Of a stretch of 64,000 bases of DNA, positions 33,191-42,033 are shown in pieces. Source of the DNA: Methylophilaceae bacterium (GTDB lineage: Bacteria; Pseudomonadota; Gammaproteobacteria; Burkholderiales; Methylophilaceae); the NCBI GenBank assembly GCA_028355955.1, contig JAOMTQ010000004.1, positions 38,879 to 102,878 of the forward strand, read 5' to 3'. A program made the translations under genes and the position numbers. A model generated the notes under the pieces. That model searched no databases. It saw nothing but the letters and a program-made list of their open reading frames with translations, and was not told where the DNA came from. Each line of letters starts with the position of its first letter. Within the stretch, counting starts at the first letter, position 1.

Positions 33191-34543
33191 ATGACACTAA
33201 GTGTAGTTATCTTAGCCGCTGGAAAAGGTTCTAGAATGTTTTCCGAAAAGCCAAAAGTATTGCATGAATTATCAAATCAACCTCTATTGCAATATGTAAT
33301 CAATGCAGCTAGAAATTTAAAACCAGTTAATATAAATGTTGTAGTCGGCTATAAATCCAAATTAGTTGAGCAAGAATTCTCAAAAGAAGATATCAATTGG
33401 GTTGTCCAAAAAGAACAACTTGGTACAGGTGACGCTGTTAAATACACCACTCCATTCATAGAAGGATCACAAACTTTAGTTCTTTATGGAGATGTACCAT
33501 TAATTGATCTTAATGATTTAAAAAAACTAATACAAGTATCTGAAAATGGCTTAGGCATTCTCACATTTGATAAAAAAAATCCCAAAGGATATGGAAGAAT
33601 TAAAAGGACAGAGGTTGGGGTTGAAGGAATCATTGAAGAGAAAGATTGTTCAAAAACAGAAAAAAAAATAACAGAAATAAATACGGGCATTATGTGTATC
33701 GACACAAGTAAGTTAAATAATTGGTTATCTCAAATAGACGACAATAATTCTCAAAAAGAATATTATTTAACTGATATAGTAGCTTTAGCAAAAAAAGATA
33801 ATACTAAAATCGTTACTCATGAGGCAAAAAATGAGAGCACAGTTTCAGGCATAAACTCTAAAGCTGAATTAATTGCTATGGAAAAAACAATGAAACAAAA
33901 AAAGAATGAGGAGCTGATCGAGCAAGGTGTCACTATAATCGATTCCTCACGAACTGAAATAAGAGGATCATTGGTCTGTGGGGCAGATGTTGAAATTGAT
34001 GTGGGTTGTATATTTGAGGGCGATGTAAAACTTGGAAATAATGTGAAAGTTGGGGCTTACACTCATCTCAAAGACAGTAATATCTTAGATAATTCTAATA
34101 TAAAACCCTATTCGCATATTGATACATCAGAAGTTGGTATGAATAATAATATTGGCCCTTATGCAAGACTAAGGCCTGGTGCCAAAACAAATAATAATGT
34201 AAATATTGGGAATTTTGTTGAAATAAAAAATTCAATAGTAGGAGCAGGTAGCAAAATTAATCATCTTAGCTATGTCGGAGATAGTGAAGTAGGTAAAAAT
34301 GTAAATATAGGGGCGGGTTGTATTACATGTAATTATGATGGTGTAAATAAGCATAAAACTGTTATTGAGGATGACGTCTTTATTGGTTCAAACTCACAAC
34401 TTGTCGCACCTCTAACAATTAGTGCGGGTTCAACAATAGGAGCCGGTTCAACAATTACCAAAGATACGCCTGCAAATCAGTTATCTCTCGCAAGATCAAA
34501 ACAGACAACTATCCCAAGCTGGGAAAGACCTAAGAAGAAATAA
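33191..34543 (+). CDS. glmU: Bifunctional N-acetylglucosamine-1-P uridyltransferase / GlcN-1-P acetyltransferase
   Basis: Makes UDP-GlcNAc for peptidoglycan and LPS. It has 450 residues. The N-terminal uridyltransferase domain has [20 protein letters not shown], and the C-terminal left-handed beta-helix is built of hexapeptide repeats (such as [13 protein letters not shown]). The acetyltransferase end has [12 protein letters not shown]. It lies two bases before glmS, which makes its precursor. Confidence 0.97.
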   Translation: MTLSVVILAAGKGSRMFSEKPKVLHELSNQPLLQYVINAARNLKPVNINVVVGYKSKLVEQEFSKEDINWVVQKEQLGTGDAVKYTTPFIEGSQTLVLYGDVPLIDLNDLKKLIQVSENGLGILTFDKKNPKGYGRIKRTEVGVEGIIEEKDCSKTEKKITEINTGIMCIDTSKLNNWLSQIDDNNSQKEYYLTDIVALAKKDNTKIVTHEAKNESTVSGINSKAELIAMEKTMKQKKNEELIEQGVTIIDSSRTEIRGSLVCGADVEIDVGCIFEGDVKLGNNVKVGAYTHLKDSNILDNSNIKPYSHIDTSEVGMNNNIGPYARLRPGAKTNNNVNIGNFVEIKNSIVGAGSKINHLSYVGDSEVGKNVNIGAGCITCNYDGVNKHKTVIEDDVFIGSNSQLVAPLTISAGSTIGAGSTITKDTPANQLSLARSKQTTIPSWERPKKK

Positions 34544-34545
34544 AT

Positions 34546-36372
34546 ATGTGTGGAATTGTTGCAGGAATCTCAAATAAAAATGTCTTACCAAAGCTCATTG
34601 AAGGCTTAGAGCATCTGGAGTACAGAGGCTATGATTCAGCCGGAGTTGCAATTTTAAATGGATCAATTAGGAGAGTTCGATCCACGGGAAGAGTCACCTC
34701 AATTAAAACTAAAGTTAAAAATTCAAAATTAGAAGGTTTAATTGGAATTGGCCACACAAGGTGGGCAACGCATGGAGGGGTAACTGAAGAGAATGCGCAC
34801 CCACATGTTTCAAATAATAAAATTGCTTTGGTTCATAATGGCATTATTGAAAATCATGAAGCACAGTGTGTACGATTAAAGAAATTAGGATATAAGTTTG
34901 AGTCTGAAACAGATACAGAAGTAATCGCACACTTAATTGATCATTATCATAAAAAAAATAATTTACTTAAATCAACGCAACTTGCTACAAAAGATCTAAC
35001 AGGCGCTTACGCTATTGCAGTGATTTCTATTGAAAATAAAGATGAAATAATATGCGCTCGTTTAGGCTGTCCATTAATAATTGGTCAAGGAAAATCTGAG
35101 TATTTTGCTGCCTCTGATATTAGTGCATTAATTGCAATTACAAGAAAAGTAATTTATTTAGAGAATGGAGATTTTGCAAAATTAACAAAAAATAATTTAG
35201 AAATTTTTGGCTCTAATTTGAAAAAAGTAAAAAGAAAAGTTAATGAGAGCAAAGTTAAAACATCGTCGATAGATTTAGGACCTCATGACCACTTTATGCA
35301 AAAAGAAATTTATGAACAACCCAGAGCAATTGGAGATACAATCGAAGCAGTTATAGATAACAACAAATTTGATAGTGCGTTATTTGGTAAAAATGCAAAA
35401 AATGTATTAAAGGATGTTAATAGCATTCTTATTCTTGCTGCAGGAACAAGTTATTATGCTGGTCTTACCGCTAAGTATTGGTTAGAGAGCGTAGCAAAAA
35501 TTCAAACATCGGTAGAAATTTCCAGTGAATATCGTTATCGCAAAACAGTCCCGAATAAAAATCAATTGGTTATAAGCATCTCTCAATCAGGTGAAACCTT
35601 AGATACGATTGAAGCTTTAAAACATGCTAAGAAAATGGGGCATAAAAAAACATTAGCTATATGTAATGTACAGGAAAGCGCAATAGCGAGAGCATCAAAG
35701 CTAACTTTTTATACACGAGCAGGCATTGAAATTGGCGTTGCCTCTACCAAAGCTTTTACTACACAATTAGTATCCTTATTTATTTTAACAATTACCTTAG
35801 CTAAAAATAAAAAACTCATTACTAAAAAATTAGAAACAAAATATCTAAATGAATTAAGAAGTCTTGTTGGAGCGATTCAAACGGCCTTAAATTTAGAGCC
35901 ACAGATTAAGCAATGGGCAAAGCATTTCTCAAATAAAGAACATGCTTTATTTTTAGGTCGAGGAGTTCATTATCCAATCGCTTTAGAAGGGGCTTTAAAA
36001 TTAAAAGAAATATCTTATATTCATGCAGAAGCCTATCCTGCAGGTGAATTAAAACATGGTCCATTAGCATTAGTAGATAAAAAAATGCCTGTTGTAGTTA
36101 TAGCGCCTAATGATGCCCTGTTAGAAAAAGTAAAATCTAATATGCAAGAAGTAAAAGCAAGGGGAGGAATATTATTTGTATTTGCTGATTCTGATAGTCA
36201 TTTTGTTCAGACAAAAGGAATTAAAGTTATCAGAGCTCAGAGAAATTCGGGAATCTTATCTCCCATTATCCACACTATTCCAGTTCAGTTGCTTGCTTAC
36301 CATGTTGCTCTAAGAAAAGGAACAGATGTTGATAAACCAAGAAATTTAGCTAAATCAGTTACAGTGGAGTAG
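34546..36372 (+). CDS. glmS: Glucosamine-6-phosphate synthase (isomerizing)
   Basis: Converts fructose-6-P and glutamine to glucosamine-6-P. It has 608 residues. Cys2 is the glutaminase nucleophile (MCGIVAGIS), with HTRWATHG following. Two SIS sugar-isomerase domains contain SQSGETLDT and the C-terminal [13 protein letters not shown]. The conserved 3' coding end is the sequence that Tn7-type transposons recognise, and foreign genes begin right after it here. No upstream glmS ribozyme is possible, since glmU abuts. Confidence 0.98.
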   Translation: MCGIVAGISNKNVLPKLIEGLEHLEYRGYDSAGVAILNGSIRRVRSTGRVTSIKTKVKNSKLEGLIGIGHTRWATHGGVTEENAHPHVSNNKIALVHNGIIENHEAQCVRLKKLGYKFESETDTEVIAHLIDHYHKKNNLLKSTQLATKDLTGAYAIAVISIENKDEIICARLGCPLIIGQGKSEYFAASDISALIAITRKVIYLENGDFAKLTKNNLEIFGSNLKKVKRKVNESKVKTSSIDLGPHDHFMQKEIYEQPRAIGDTIEAVIDNNKFDSALFGKNAKNVLKDVNSILILAAGTSYYAGLTAKYWLESVAKIQTSVEISSEYRYRKTVPNKNQLVISISQSGETLDTIEALKHAKKMGHKKTLAICNVQESAIARASKLTFYTRAGIEIGVASTKAFTTQLVSLFILTITLAKNKKLITKKLETKYLNELRSLVGAIQTALNLEPQIKQWAKHFSNKEHALFLGRGVHYPIALEGALKLKEISYIHAEAYPAGELKHGPLALVDKKMPVVVIAPNDALLEKVKSNMQEVKARGGILFVFADSDSHFVQTKGIKVIRAQRNSGILSPIIHTIPVQLLAYHVALRKGTDVDKPRNLAKSVTVE

Positions 36373-36460
36373 TTTTGTATGTACCAGTTTAGAGGGGACA
36401 ATTCCTCATCTAGAGTTCAGTATTGAAATTCAAAGTAATAATCTCACTATTAGGGACGAA
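36373..36460. other. Gap between glmS and the restriction-modification genes
   Basis: 88 bases with a short imperfect inverted repeat (AGAGG...CCTC at about 36391-36407) and an AGGGACGAA before the methyltransferase start. It marks the left junction of the inserted module. No recognisable Tn7 end, attachment repeat or control-protein box was seen. Confidence 0.4.
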
Positions 36461-37489
36461 ATGGAAAAATTTAAAAAAGTACCGAAAGTTATAGGATTAT
36501 TCTCAGGATGTGGAGGTTTAGACTATGGGTTTCAACAAAAAGGTTTTCAAATTGTTTACGCAAATGACATTGACAAAAATGTTAAAGAGACCTATGAGTA
36601 TAATTTGAAACATGAAATAGATATTAATGATATACACAAAGTTGAAAAGGAGAAGATTCCTCAGGGAGATGTAATACTTGCTGGAGTCCCTTGTCAACCT
36701 TTCTCAAGTGCTGGAAATAGAAAATCTACTAAAACTAAAGATGGAAATTTATTTCTTGAGGTCACAGAAGTAATAAAGTCACAAAAGAAAAAACCAAAGG
36801 TTGTCGTTTTTGAAAATGTAAGAGGATTTTTATCATCAAAGGATAATGACGGTGTTTTGATGACAGATCGTTTCATTATCGAAATGGGTAACTTGGGATA
36901 TAAAACTACATATAAGTTACTAAATGCATCTGACTTTGGTGTTCCATCAAACAGATATAGGGTCTTTATTGTTTGTGTTGATCTAATTGAAAGGAAAGAG
37001 TTTATTTTCCCCGAACCCCCCTTAATGACACCTAAGGTGACTGTTGGTGATGTGTTATCTAGAAAAACACCCAAGGGTGAAGAAGTGGAAGTATGGAAAT
37101 TACCACCATCGTCACAAAAAATTGTTCCCTTTATAACCGAGGGAGGATCTTGGAAGGATGTTCCTTATAAAGAATTATCGGATAGACATAAAAGAATTAG
37201 AGACAATATAAAGAAATACAAATCACCAAATTTTTATAGAAGATTCGCAAGGACAGAAGTTATGGGTACTGTTACAGCGACATCGTCCCCAGAAAACAGT
37301 GGGATTTTACATCCACTTGAGGACAGAAGGTATTCAGTTCGTGAAATAGCGAGATTTCAAAGTTACCCGGATAAATTTAAATTTATAGGAGTAGGAAGTC
37401 TACAAATGAAATATAAGATGATAGGGAACTCAGTACCCCCAAAACTTGCTGAAGTAATTGCAGATTCAATTAAAAAACAATTATTTTAA
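36461..37489 (+). CDS. C5-cytosine DNA methyltransferase (type II R-M)
   Basis: Transfers a methyl group from SAM to C5 of cytosine in a specific DNA site. It has 342 residues. Motif I is GLFSGCGG (12-19), catalytic motif IV PCQPFS has Cys78, motif VI is ENV (118-120), motif VIII is NRYR (164-167), motif IX is RFQSYPDKF, and motif X is IGNSVPPKLA near the end. The target-recognition region between motifs VIII and IX is short, fitting a simple palindromic site. The last four bases overlap, tail to tail, the nuclease gene on the other strand, so this is the protective half of a restriction-modification pair inserted behind glmS. Confidence 0.93.
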   Translation: MEKFKKVPKVIGLFSGCGGLDYGFQQKGFQIVYANDIDKNVKETYEYNLKHEIDINDIHKVEKEKIPQGDVILAGVPCQPFSSAGNRKSTKTKDGNLFLEVTEVIKSQKKKPKVVVFENVRGFLSSKDNDGVLMTDRFIIEMGNLGYKTTYKLLNASDFGVPSNRYRVFIVCVDLIERKEFIFPEPPLMTPKVTVGDVLSRKTPKGEEVEVWKLPPSSQKIVPFITEGGSWKDVPYKELSDRHKRIRDNIKKYKSPNFYRRFARTEVMGTVTATSSPENSGILHPLEDRRYSVREIARFQSYPDKFKFIGVGSLQMKYKMIGNSVPPKLAEVIADSIKKQLF

Positions 37490-38052
37490 TTCTCTTTTTC
37501 TAACCAAATAATTGCTCTTTGGGCGATTTGAGGATCATCATCAAATCGTCCGATACCCGTATTACAACTCTCACATAACCAACCCCTAACATCACCCGTT
37601 AAGTGATTATGGTCTAACACAATTTTACTAATTCCCACTATGGTGGTCTTATTACAGATTGGACAGGTGAACGATGTATAATTTTTAGGTCGAGTCGCTT
37701 CCCATTTTCGTTTTACCGTTGCTGGTATTGCTACCCCATCTTTAATTTTTCTACATGACTTACAAGAAGGTCTCTTAGTTATAACGTTACCTTTTTTGTG
37801 TCGGTTATCCTGGAAATGATCAGCGGTATTTAAATGTTTAAAACATCGATCACATACTTTAAAGTCATATCGATCACCTGTTTTGTGGATATCAAACTCC
37901 ACAACATGGTCAGGTTTTAAACTTTTAGTTTTATTGATACGTAAGAACTTAACAGTCAGTTCATGGTTATTTTTTTGTGATTGTAGAACTCCAACATCAT
38001 CTAACTCAACATCAGAATCAACGATTAAAGAAGATAAGTATACGTAATGCAT
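37486..38052 (-). CDS. Beta-beta-alpha-metal (HNH-type) restriction endonuclease, Hpy99I-like
   Basis: 188 residues. Two four-cysteine zinc sites are visible: C67xxC70 with C97xxC100, and C130xxC133 with C160xxC163. The second brackets the nuclease motif LDHNHLTGDVRGWLCESCN, with Asp147, His148 and Asn164. It is of the endonuclease-VII/HNH type. Length, the double zinc sites and the D-H...N spacing closely match what I recall of the restriction enzyme Hpy99I (site CGWCG; active residues D148, H149, N165). Convergent overlap with a cytosine methyltransferase supports a restriction role. The recognition site is a hypothesis; a phage-like endonuclease VII is the alternative. Confidence 0.8.
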   Translation of the reverse strand: MHYVYLSSLIVDSDVELDDVGVLQSQKNNHELTVKFLRINKTKSLKPDHVVEFDIHKTGDRYDFKVCDRCFKHLNTADHFQDNRHKKGNVITKRPSCKSCRKIKDGVAIPATVKRKWEATRPKNYTSFTCPICNKTTIVGISKIVLDHNHLTGDVRGWLCESCNTGIGRFDDDPQIAQRAIIWLEKEN

Positions 38053-38256
38053 TTGAATATACCTAAAAAATTTTAGTCTATCATAAATAATTGAGAAAAA
38101 TATACATCAAAGATAGACTTTATCTAGGGTACACAAAGTCTTCAGGACTTCGTTAATCGAACAATACAAGGACGATAAAAAAAGCGAAGGCCATAGAAAC
38201 TGGACCATACAAAACTAATCAGTCACAGTTGAATAAGCCTTATGAGACATTAAAAT
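38053..38256. other. Non-coding spacer downstream of the R-M nuclease promoter
   Basis: About 200 bases without a convincing gene. It includes a small stem-loop AAGTC-TTCAG-GACTT near 38128-38142 and must hold the promoter of the restriction nuclease, which reads left. Nothing else recognised. Confidence 0.35.
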
Positions 38257-38376
38257 CTAATCGTCAACCTTTTGACTTGTTTCATACTCTTTGAGCTTTT
38301 CTAGGTACTCTTCTTCAGATAGGTCATGCCAACCAAGACATTTACCATTTGGGCTTCTCCCACATCCACAATCCAT
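38257..38376 (-). CDS. 39-residue Cys/His protein with CDGSH-like motif
   Basis: Encodes MDCGCGRSPNGKCLGWHDLS followed by an acidic/basic helix rich in Glu, Lys and Tyr. The ligand pattern is C3-x-C5-x7-C13-x3-H17. The CDGSH 2Fe-2S family has C-x-C-x8-C-x3-H with a Ser and a Gly at equivalent places, so this is one residue shorter. A clear AAGGA sits eight bases before the ATG. It is divergent from the gene at 38473, with a perfect Fur-type palindrome in between. Iron-sulfur or zinc binding is plausible but unproven. Confidence 0.7.
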   Translation of the reverse strand: MDCGCGRSPNGKCLGWHDLSEEEYLEKLKEYETSQKVDD

Positions 38377-38436
38377 AATTAACATCCTTAGTATATAAAG
38401 CTTTATAATAAATAATAAAAATGAAAATATATTAAA

Positions 38437-38451
38437 TGAGAATTATTCTCA
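38437..38451 (+). promoter_or_regulatory. Fur box (perfect 7-1-7 palindrome)
   Basis: TGAGAATTATTCTCA is a perfect inverted repeat around one central base and fits the 7-1-7 Fur consensus TGATAATnATTATCA with one symmetric change. It lies 22 bases upstream of the membrane-protein ATG at 38473 and 61 bases upstream of the divergent 39-residue gene, so iron could control both. Confidence 0.75.
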
Positions 38452-38472
38452 ATAATTCATAAAAGAAAAAAA

Positions 38473-38862
38473 ATGAAAATATACTTACAAAGATTTATGA
38501 ATCTTTATTTTATTGCCCTTCTCTCCCTTACAGGATTCTATGCATTTAATTATTTTCAGATATTAAATATGGAAGGATGGGAAATGTTTGATAAGTACGC
38601 AACAGAGAATGAAAAAGAAATGAAAGAGAATTTAGCAGATCAAATGTTAGAAGCAAATGGAAATTCGAATCAACAAGAAGTAGAAAGATTAGGCATGGAA
38701 TATAAAAATATTTATATCGAAGTTAGGAATAAAGCTAAAAAAGAGTTTTGGGATCATAAAGAAAATAACTGGAAGATTGCGTCATTTCTAATTGTATTTT
38801 TATTTGTAATTAATTACTTGTTGTCTGGGCGCATTACTTTATTTCATAAAAGTAACAATTAA
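38473..38862 (+). CDS. Unknown membrane protein under a Fur box
   Basis: 129 residues. One membrane helix lies at about 9-30, a charged periplasmic or cytoplasmic middle (about 35-98) is rich in Glu/Lys/Asn and probably helical, and a second helix is at about 100-120, ending GRITLFHKSNN. I recognise no family. The perfect Fur-type operator just upstream suggests expression when iron is scarce, perhaps as part of iron uptake or envelope adaptation; that role is inferred only from the operator. Confidence 0.65.
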   Translation: MKIYLQRFMNLYFIALLSLTGFYAFNYFQILNMEGWEMFDKYATENEKEMKENLADQMLEANGNSNQQEVERLGMEYKNIYIEVRNKAKKEFWDHKENNWKIASFLIVFLFVINYLLSGRITLFHKSNN

Positions 38863-39051
38863 TAAGCTAATTTTTATTATTTGTATTTCTTACAAAGGGA
38901 ACCTACAATCTTATCCTAAAAAAACATCATATAGTAAAATATTAAAAAAAAATGCTATATATTGTGTTTTCCCCGATATATAAGGGTAAACTTTAATCAG
39001 TTTAAAGAGATGAAAGTTTAAACTTATTTTTAAATTACAGGAGAAATTGAA

Positions 39052-39288
39052 ATGGATATATTAGCAACTATTAGGAAGTGGGCTGGCGGACTTGCTGAAA
39101 CAGTAGTCAGTCTTATGGCTCTTGCAATTGTTCTTCAAATCTTGATGGGTACCTCAAACGTACCTTTTTTAGGTCAAACCGATGTAATTGGAAATGTTTC
39201 AGGAATATTAGCTCAACTAGGAAGTGAAGGTCTTATTGGACTAGTAGCATTATGGGTATTATATTCAATCTGGAAATCACGTAAGTAA
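39052..39288 (+). CDS. Small two-helix membrane protein, unknown
   Basis: 78 residues with hydrophobic helices at about 15-32 and 58-74 joined by a Gly/Asn-rich segment (GTSNVPFLGQTDVIGNVSG). It has a strong RBS (AGGAGA) and is followed by a good terminator, so it is a single-gene unit that may be well expressed. The 189-base region upstream contains an inverted repeat AAACTTT/AAAGTTT. No family recognised; the design resembles neither holins nor known toxins closely enough to call. Confidence 0.7.
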   Translation: MDILATIRKWAGGLAETVVSLMALAIVLQILMGTSNVPFLGQTDVIGNVSGILAQLGSEGLIGLVALWVLYSIWKSRK

Positions 39289-39310
39289 GAACTTTAATAT
39301 AGATAAATAA

Positions 39311-39338
39311 AAAAAGGGGCTTAATAGGCCTCTTTTTT
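39311..39338 (+). terminator. Bidirectional rho-independent terminator
   Basis: Ten-pair stem AAAAAGGGGC / GCCTCTTTTT with one G-U and loop TTAATAG, followed by T residues. It ends the 78-residue gene and lies at the stop codon of the convergent membrane-protein gene. Confidence 0.85.
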
Positions 39339-39663
39339 AATAAAACTTCTTCATTAGCAAGGTACCTGCTGTTATTCCAACGATTGCAATGGATAATGCT
39401 AAATAGTAATTCCAGCCTGATTTAACTAAGAAACTAAACAAAAATAAAAAAGGAATAACAGGCAATATATACATTGTGGTTTCTTGTATAAGCCCACTGA
39501 TTAAAGATCGGTTTTTTGATTCTTCCCAAATTAATGTGAAAGATACAAAAAAAATAATTGGCATTGCTAAAAGAATAGCCGCTAGTGTAGTATTTTTTTT
39601 ACTCAATTCTGTTGCACCAATAATGACAACAAGCGCAATAACAATTTTTAATAAATAGAACAT
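39337..39663 (-). CDS. DUF3147-like membrane protein A
   Basis: 108 residues with about four membrane helices filling the protein. The pattern of an N-terminal helix, then ATELSKKNTTLAAILLAMP and a later LPVIPFLFLF, matches the DUF3147 family of small inner-membrane proteins of unknown function. The neighbour at 39700 has the same layout, so the two are tandem paralogues separated by 36 bases. They may form a hetero-oligomeric transporter-like unit, as paired small membrane proteins often do; this is inference. Confidence 0.7.
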   Translation of the reverse strand: MFYLLKIVIALVVIIGATELSKKNTTLAAILLAMPIIFFVSFTLIWEESKNRSLISGLIQETTMYILPVIPFLFLFSFLVKSGWNYYLALSIAIVGITAGTLLMKKFY

Positions 39664-39699
39664 ACTAACAAGACTTAAAATAAATGATTTAATTCAAAT

Positions 39700-40050
39700 T
39701 TACAATAAATCAATTCCAAACTTTTTTAAAACAGCAACATAAACAACAAATAAAACAATTGTAAATCCTATTGATAATAATATGGCTGGCCAAAATGACC
39801 AATTTTTAATAATCCATGGAAAAAGAAGAAACATGGGAAGTGTTGGAAGTACATACCAGAAAGTATAGTAAGAATGATTAGCTATTTTTTCAGTTGATTG
39901 GTTTTCAAAAAATAACCAAAATAATACGGTAATTGTGATTAAAGGCAGGGCACTTGTAAACGCACCGATTTTATCTGAAAACTTCGCAAGCTCTGAAATA
40001 AGAACAATTAGACCTGCTGTAATAAGATATTTAAAAATAATATAGATCAT
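39700..40050 (-). CDS. DUF3147-like membrane protein B
   Basis: 116 residues with four predicted helices. The family pattern is clearer than in its neighbour: LISELAKFSDKIGAFTSALP, then a tryptophan-containing LFWLFFENQ and TFWYVLPTLPMFLLFP. Function unknown. It is the upstream gene of the pair. Confidence 0.75.
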   Translation of the reverse strand: MIYIIFKYLITAGLIVLISELAKFSDKIGAFTSALPLITITVLFWLFFENQSTEKIANHSYYTFWYVLPTLPMFLLFPWIIKNWSFWPAILLSIGFTIVLFVVYVAVLKKFGIDLL

Positions 40051-40150
40051 GTTTTAATTTTAATCTAATTTTTAAATCAAAGTGACTTTATTAAACTTAA
40101 GACAAATAAAGTAGGTTAAAATAAAGTTTTATGTATTATTCAAATTAATT

Positions 40151-40639
40151 ATGCGTCCACCAATCCTCTCTAAATACCCAGTTGATAAGATAATAAGTAA
40201 TTTCAAGTCATCAAAGGAAAAAGAAATGTGGATTGTTAGATTCATCCCGCAAATCTTAAATAAACAAAAAATAAATGCAAATGCAATATCCGTTATGAAA
40301 AGGATTAGTTTATTAAGACTTGAACCCTTAACAAATCAAGAGACAGATAAAATTAAAAAATTAATGATGGAAATTGGGCGAGATGACATTAAATGTGTGA
40401 GACAAACGGAAGCTAAACAAAAAAATGTTTTAATATTTTGTGGTCATGACGATGCTCCAGAATCAATCGATGGAATTGAAAGATACATATATAGAATTAT
40501 TCCAAATGCTAAATTAAAATTTGGGGTCGCAGATATGAATAGAGATCGATGCTGTATTGTAAAGGATAAATATTGGGAATCTGATAAAAAAAGACCGACG
40601 GGTGTTTATTCTTTGGCAGACTTAGCTGTCGTAGATTGA
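40151..40639 (+). CDS. Hypothetical protein
   Basis: 162 residues, soluble and basic in the first half. A possible helix-rich N-terminal region precedes a compact C-terminal part with FCGHDDAPESIDGIERYIYR and MNRDRCCIVKDKYWE. I do not recognise a family. No clear RBS precedes the ATG. Its 3' end overlaps the convergent helicase gene by 34 bases, which is unusually deep. The clean frame and protein-like composition favour a real gene. Confidence 0.55.
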   Translation: MRPPILSKYPVDKIISNFKSSKEKEMWIVRFIPQILNKQKINANAISVMKRISLLRLEPLTNQETDKIKKLMMEIGRDDIKCVRQTEAKQKNVLIFCGHDDAPESIDGIERYIYRIIPNAKLKFGVADMNRDRCCIVKDKYWESDKKRPTGVYSLADLAVVD

Positions 40640-41904
40640 CCATCTTTTCTATTCTTACTTCGTATCCTTTTTTGCGCATTTGAGCTGTTCTTAAAATTCT
40701 TTGTTGACTTAATAAATGGTCTTTTCTTACCACTTCGTCGCTTTTTCTTTTTATGAACATCTGCTGTTGTCTTGGTCGGTTCCATTCCTTGGATAGTCTG
40801 AACATTTATCTTTAATTTTGTGAATCGCTCAATTTTTCTCAAATGTTCCTTATCTGTTTCATTAACGAAACTAATAGCAAAACCTTTTTTATCAGCACGG
40901 CCGGTTCTTCCAATTCGATGAACATAATCTTCAGCAAAGCGTGGAAGGTCGTAATTAAAGACATGAGTGATGTATTTAACATCAATCCCTCTGGATGCAA
41001 GGTCTGTTGCAACTAAAACTTTTATTCCATTTTTTTTGAATCGATTGATGGTTCTTGTTCGACTATTTTGGGTCATATCGCCATGAAGTGCAGAAGCTTT
41101 AATATCTTTGTGATATAAATCGTCCGATAATTTATCAGCTAATCTTTTAGTCGCAGTAAATATAATTGCCTGATTAACATTCTCTTGCGACAGGAAATGA
41201 TCGAGTAAATTAATTTTGTGTGATTGACTATCAACATAGTACAAAGTCTGTTCAATATTTGTATGACCAATTGCTTGTGGCTCAATAGATATCTTTGTAG
41301 GAGACTTTAAGAATTCCTCAGCAATCTTTGATACATCAGGATCTAGCGTCGCTGAAAACATTAACATTTGTTGCTCTTTATTTGTTGCGTTAAAAATTTT
41401 TCTAATATCAGGAATAAAGCCCATATCAAGCATTTTATCTGCTTCATCTAAAACCATAATTTCAGTATCACCAATTTTAACTTTTCTTTGTTTGTGCAGA
41501 TCAAGGAGTCTTCCTGGCGTTGCAATAAGTATATCTACAGGTTTTGATAGCAATTTGTTTTGTAGTTGATATGACATTCCACCTGTTATGGTGACAGAAA
41601 ATATTTTTAGATAACGGGAATATGTTTTAATGCTGTCAGATATTTGATTAGCCAACTCACGTGTTGGTGAGATAATTAATATTCTTGGTCCCTTTCCTTT
41701 ACGTTTTGAACTTGTTAGATGACTTAAAATAGGTAATACAAATGCAGCCGTTTTACCTGTTCCAGTTTGTGCAGTTGCTAGAACATGTTCCTTTTGTAGG
41801 ATATGAGGAATAGCTTTTTTTTGGATTGCTGTAGGTTCTTTGTAGCCCGCATCTTGAATGGCTTTAAGTATTTCAGGAGCAAGGTTTAGGGTATTAAATG
41901 ACAA
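40606..41904 (-). CDS. rhlE: DEAD-box ATP-dependent RNA helicase, RhlE type
   Basis: 432 residues. Q motif region (FNTLNLAPEILKAI...PTAIQ), motif I AQTGTGKT (45-52), DEAD in VLDEADKMLDMGF, motif III SAT, and motif VI HRIGRTGRADKKG are intact. The C-terminal tail is very basic (KKKKRRSGKKRPF), as in RhlE proteins that act in ribosome assembly or RNA decay. The assignment to RhlE rather than another DEAD protein is by overall resemblance. Overlaps the gene at 40151 tail to tail. Confidence 0.9.
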   Translation of the reverse strand: MSFNTLNLAPEILKAIQDAGYKEPTAIQKKAIPHILQKEHVLATAQTGTGKTAAFVLPILSHLTSSKRKGKGPRILIISPTRELANQISDSIKTYSRYLKIFSVTITGGMSYQLQNKLLSKPVDILIATPGRLLDLHKQRKVKIGDTEIMVLDEADKMLDMGFIPDIRKIFNATNKEQQMLMFSATLDPDVSKIAEEFLKSPTKISIEPQAIGHTNIEQTLYYVDSQSHKINLLDHFLSQENVNQAIIFTATKRLADKLSDDLYHKDIKASALHGDMTQNSRTRTINRFKKNGIKVLVATDLASRGIDVKYITHVFNYDLPRFAEDYVHRIGRTGRADKKGFAISFVNETDKEHLRKIERFTKLKINVQTIQGMEPTKTTADVHKKKKRRSGKKRPFIKSTKNFKNSSNAQKRIRSKNRKDGQSTTAKSAKE

Positions 41905-41990
41905 AAAATTATCCTTAAGTTGTGTCTATGAGAAGATTAGACCTAATGATAAATTATAGATAATCTTTACGAGAGCGAAGTATATAGGTA

Positions 41991-42015
41991 ATTGAAAATA
42001 AAGTAAATTTTCAAT
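41991..42015. repeat. Nine-bp perfect inverted repeat downstream of the GIY-YIG gene
   Basis: ATTGAAAAT and ATTTTCAAT with a seven-base AT-only-plus-one-G loop, beginning 18 bases past the GIY-YIG stop codon. It could be a weak terminator for that gene, but no U-tract follows on the minus strand. Confidence 0.35.
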
Positions 42016-42033
42016 ATTTTAATTAATTATTAT

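Noticed and set aside
36391..36412. Possible Tn7 end or control-protein box after glmS
   Set aside because: The GGGGACAA stretch only loosely recalls a transposon end, no repeats or transposase genes accompany it, and no tandem C-box is visible.
41991..42015. Nine-bp inverted repeat as a true rho-independent terminator
   Set aside because: Stem is almost only A-T and there is no U-tract on the strand that would need it; kept only as a repeat with low confidence.
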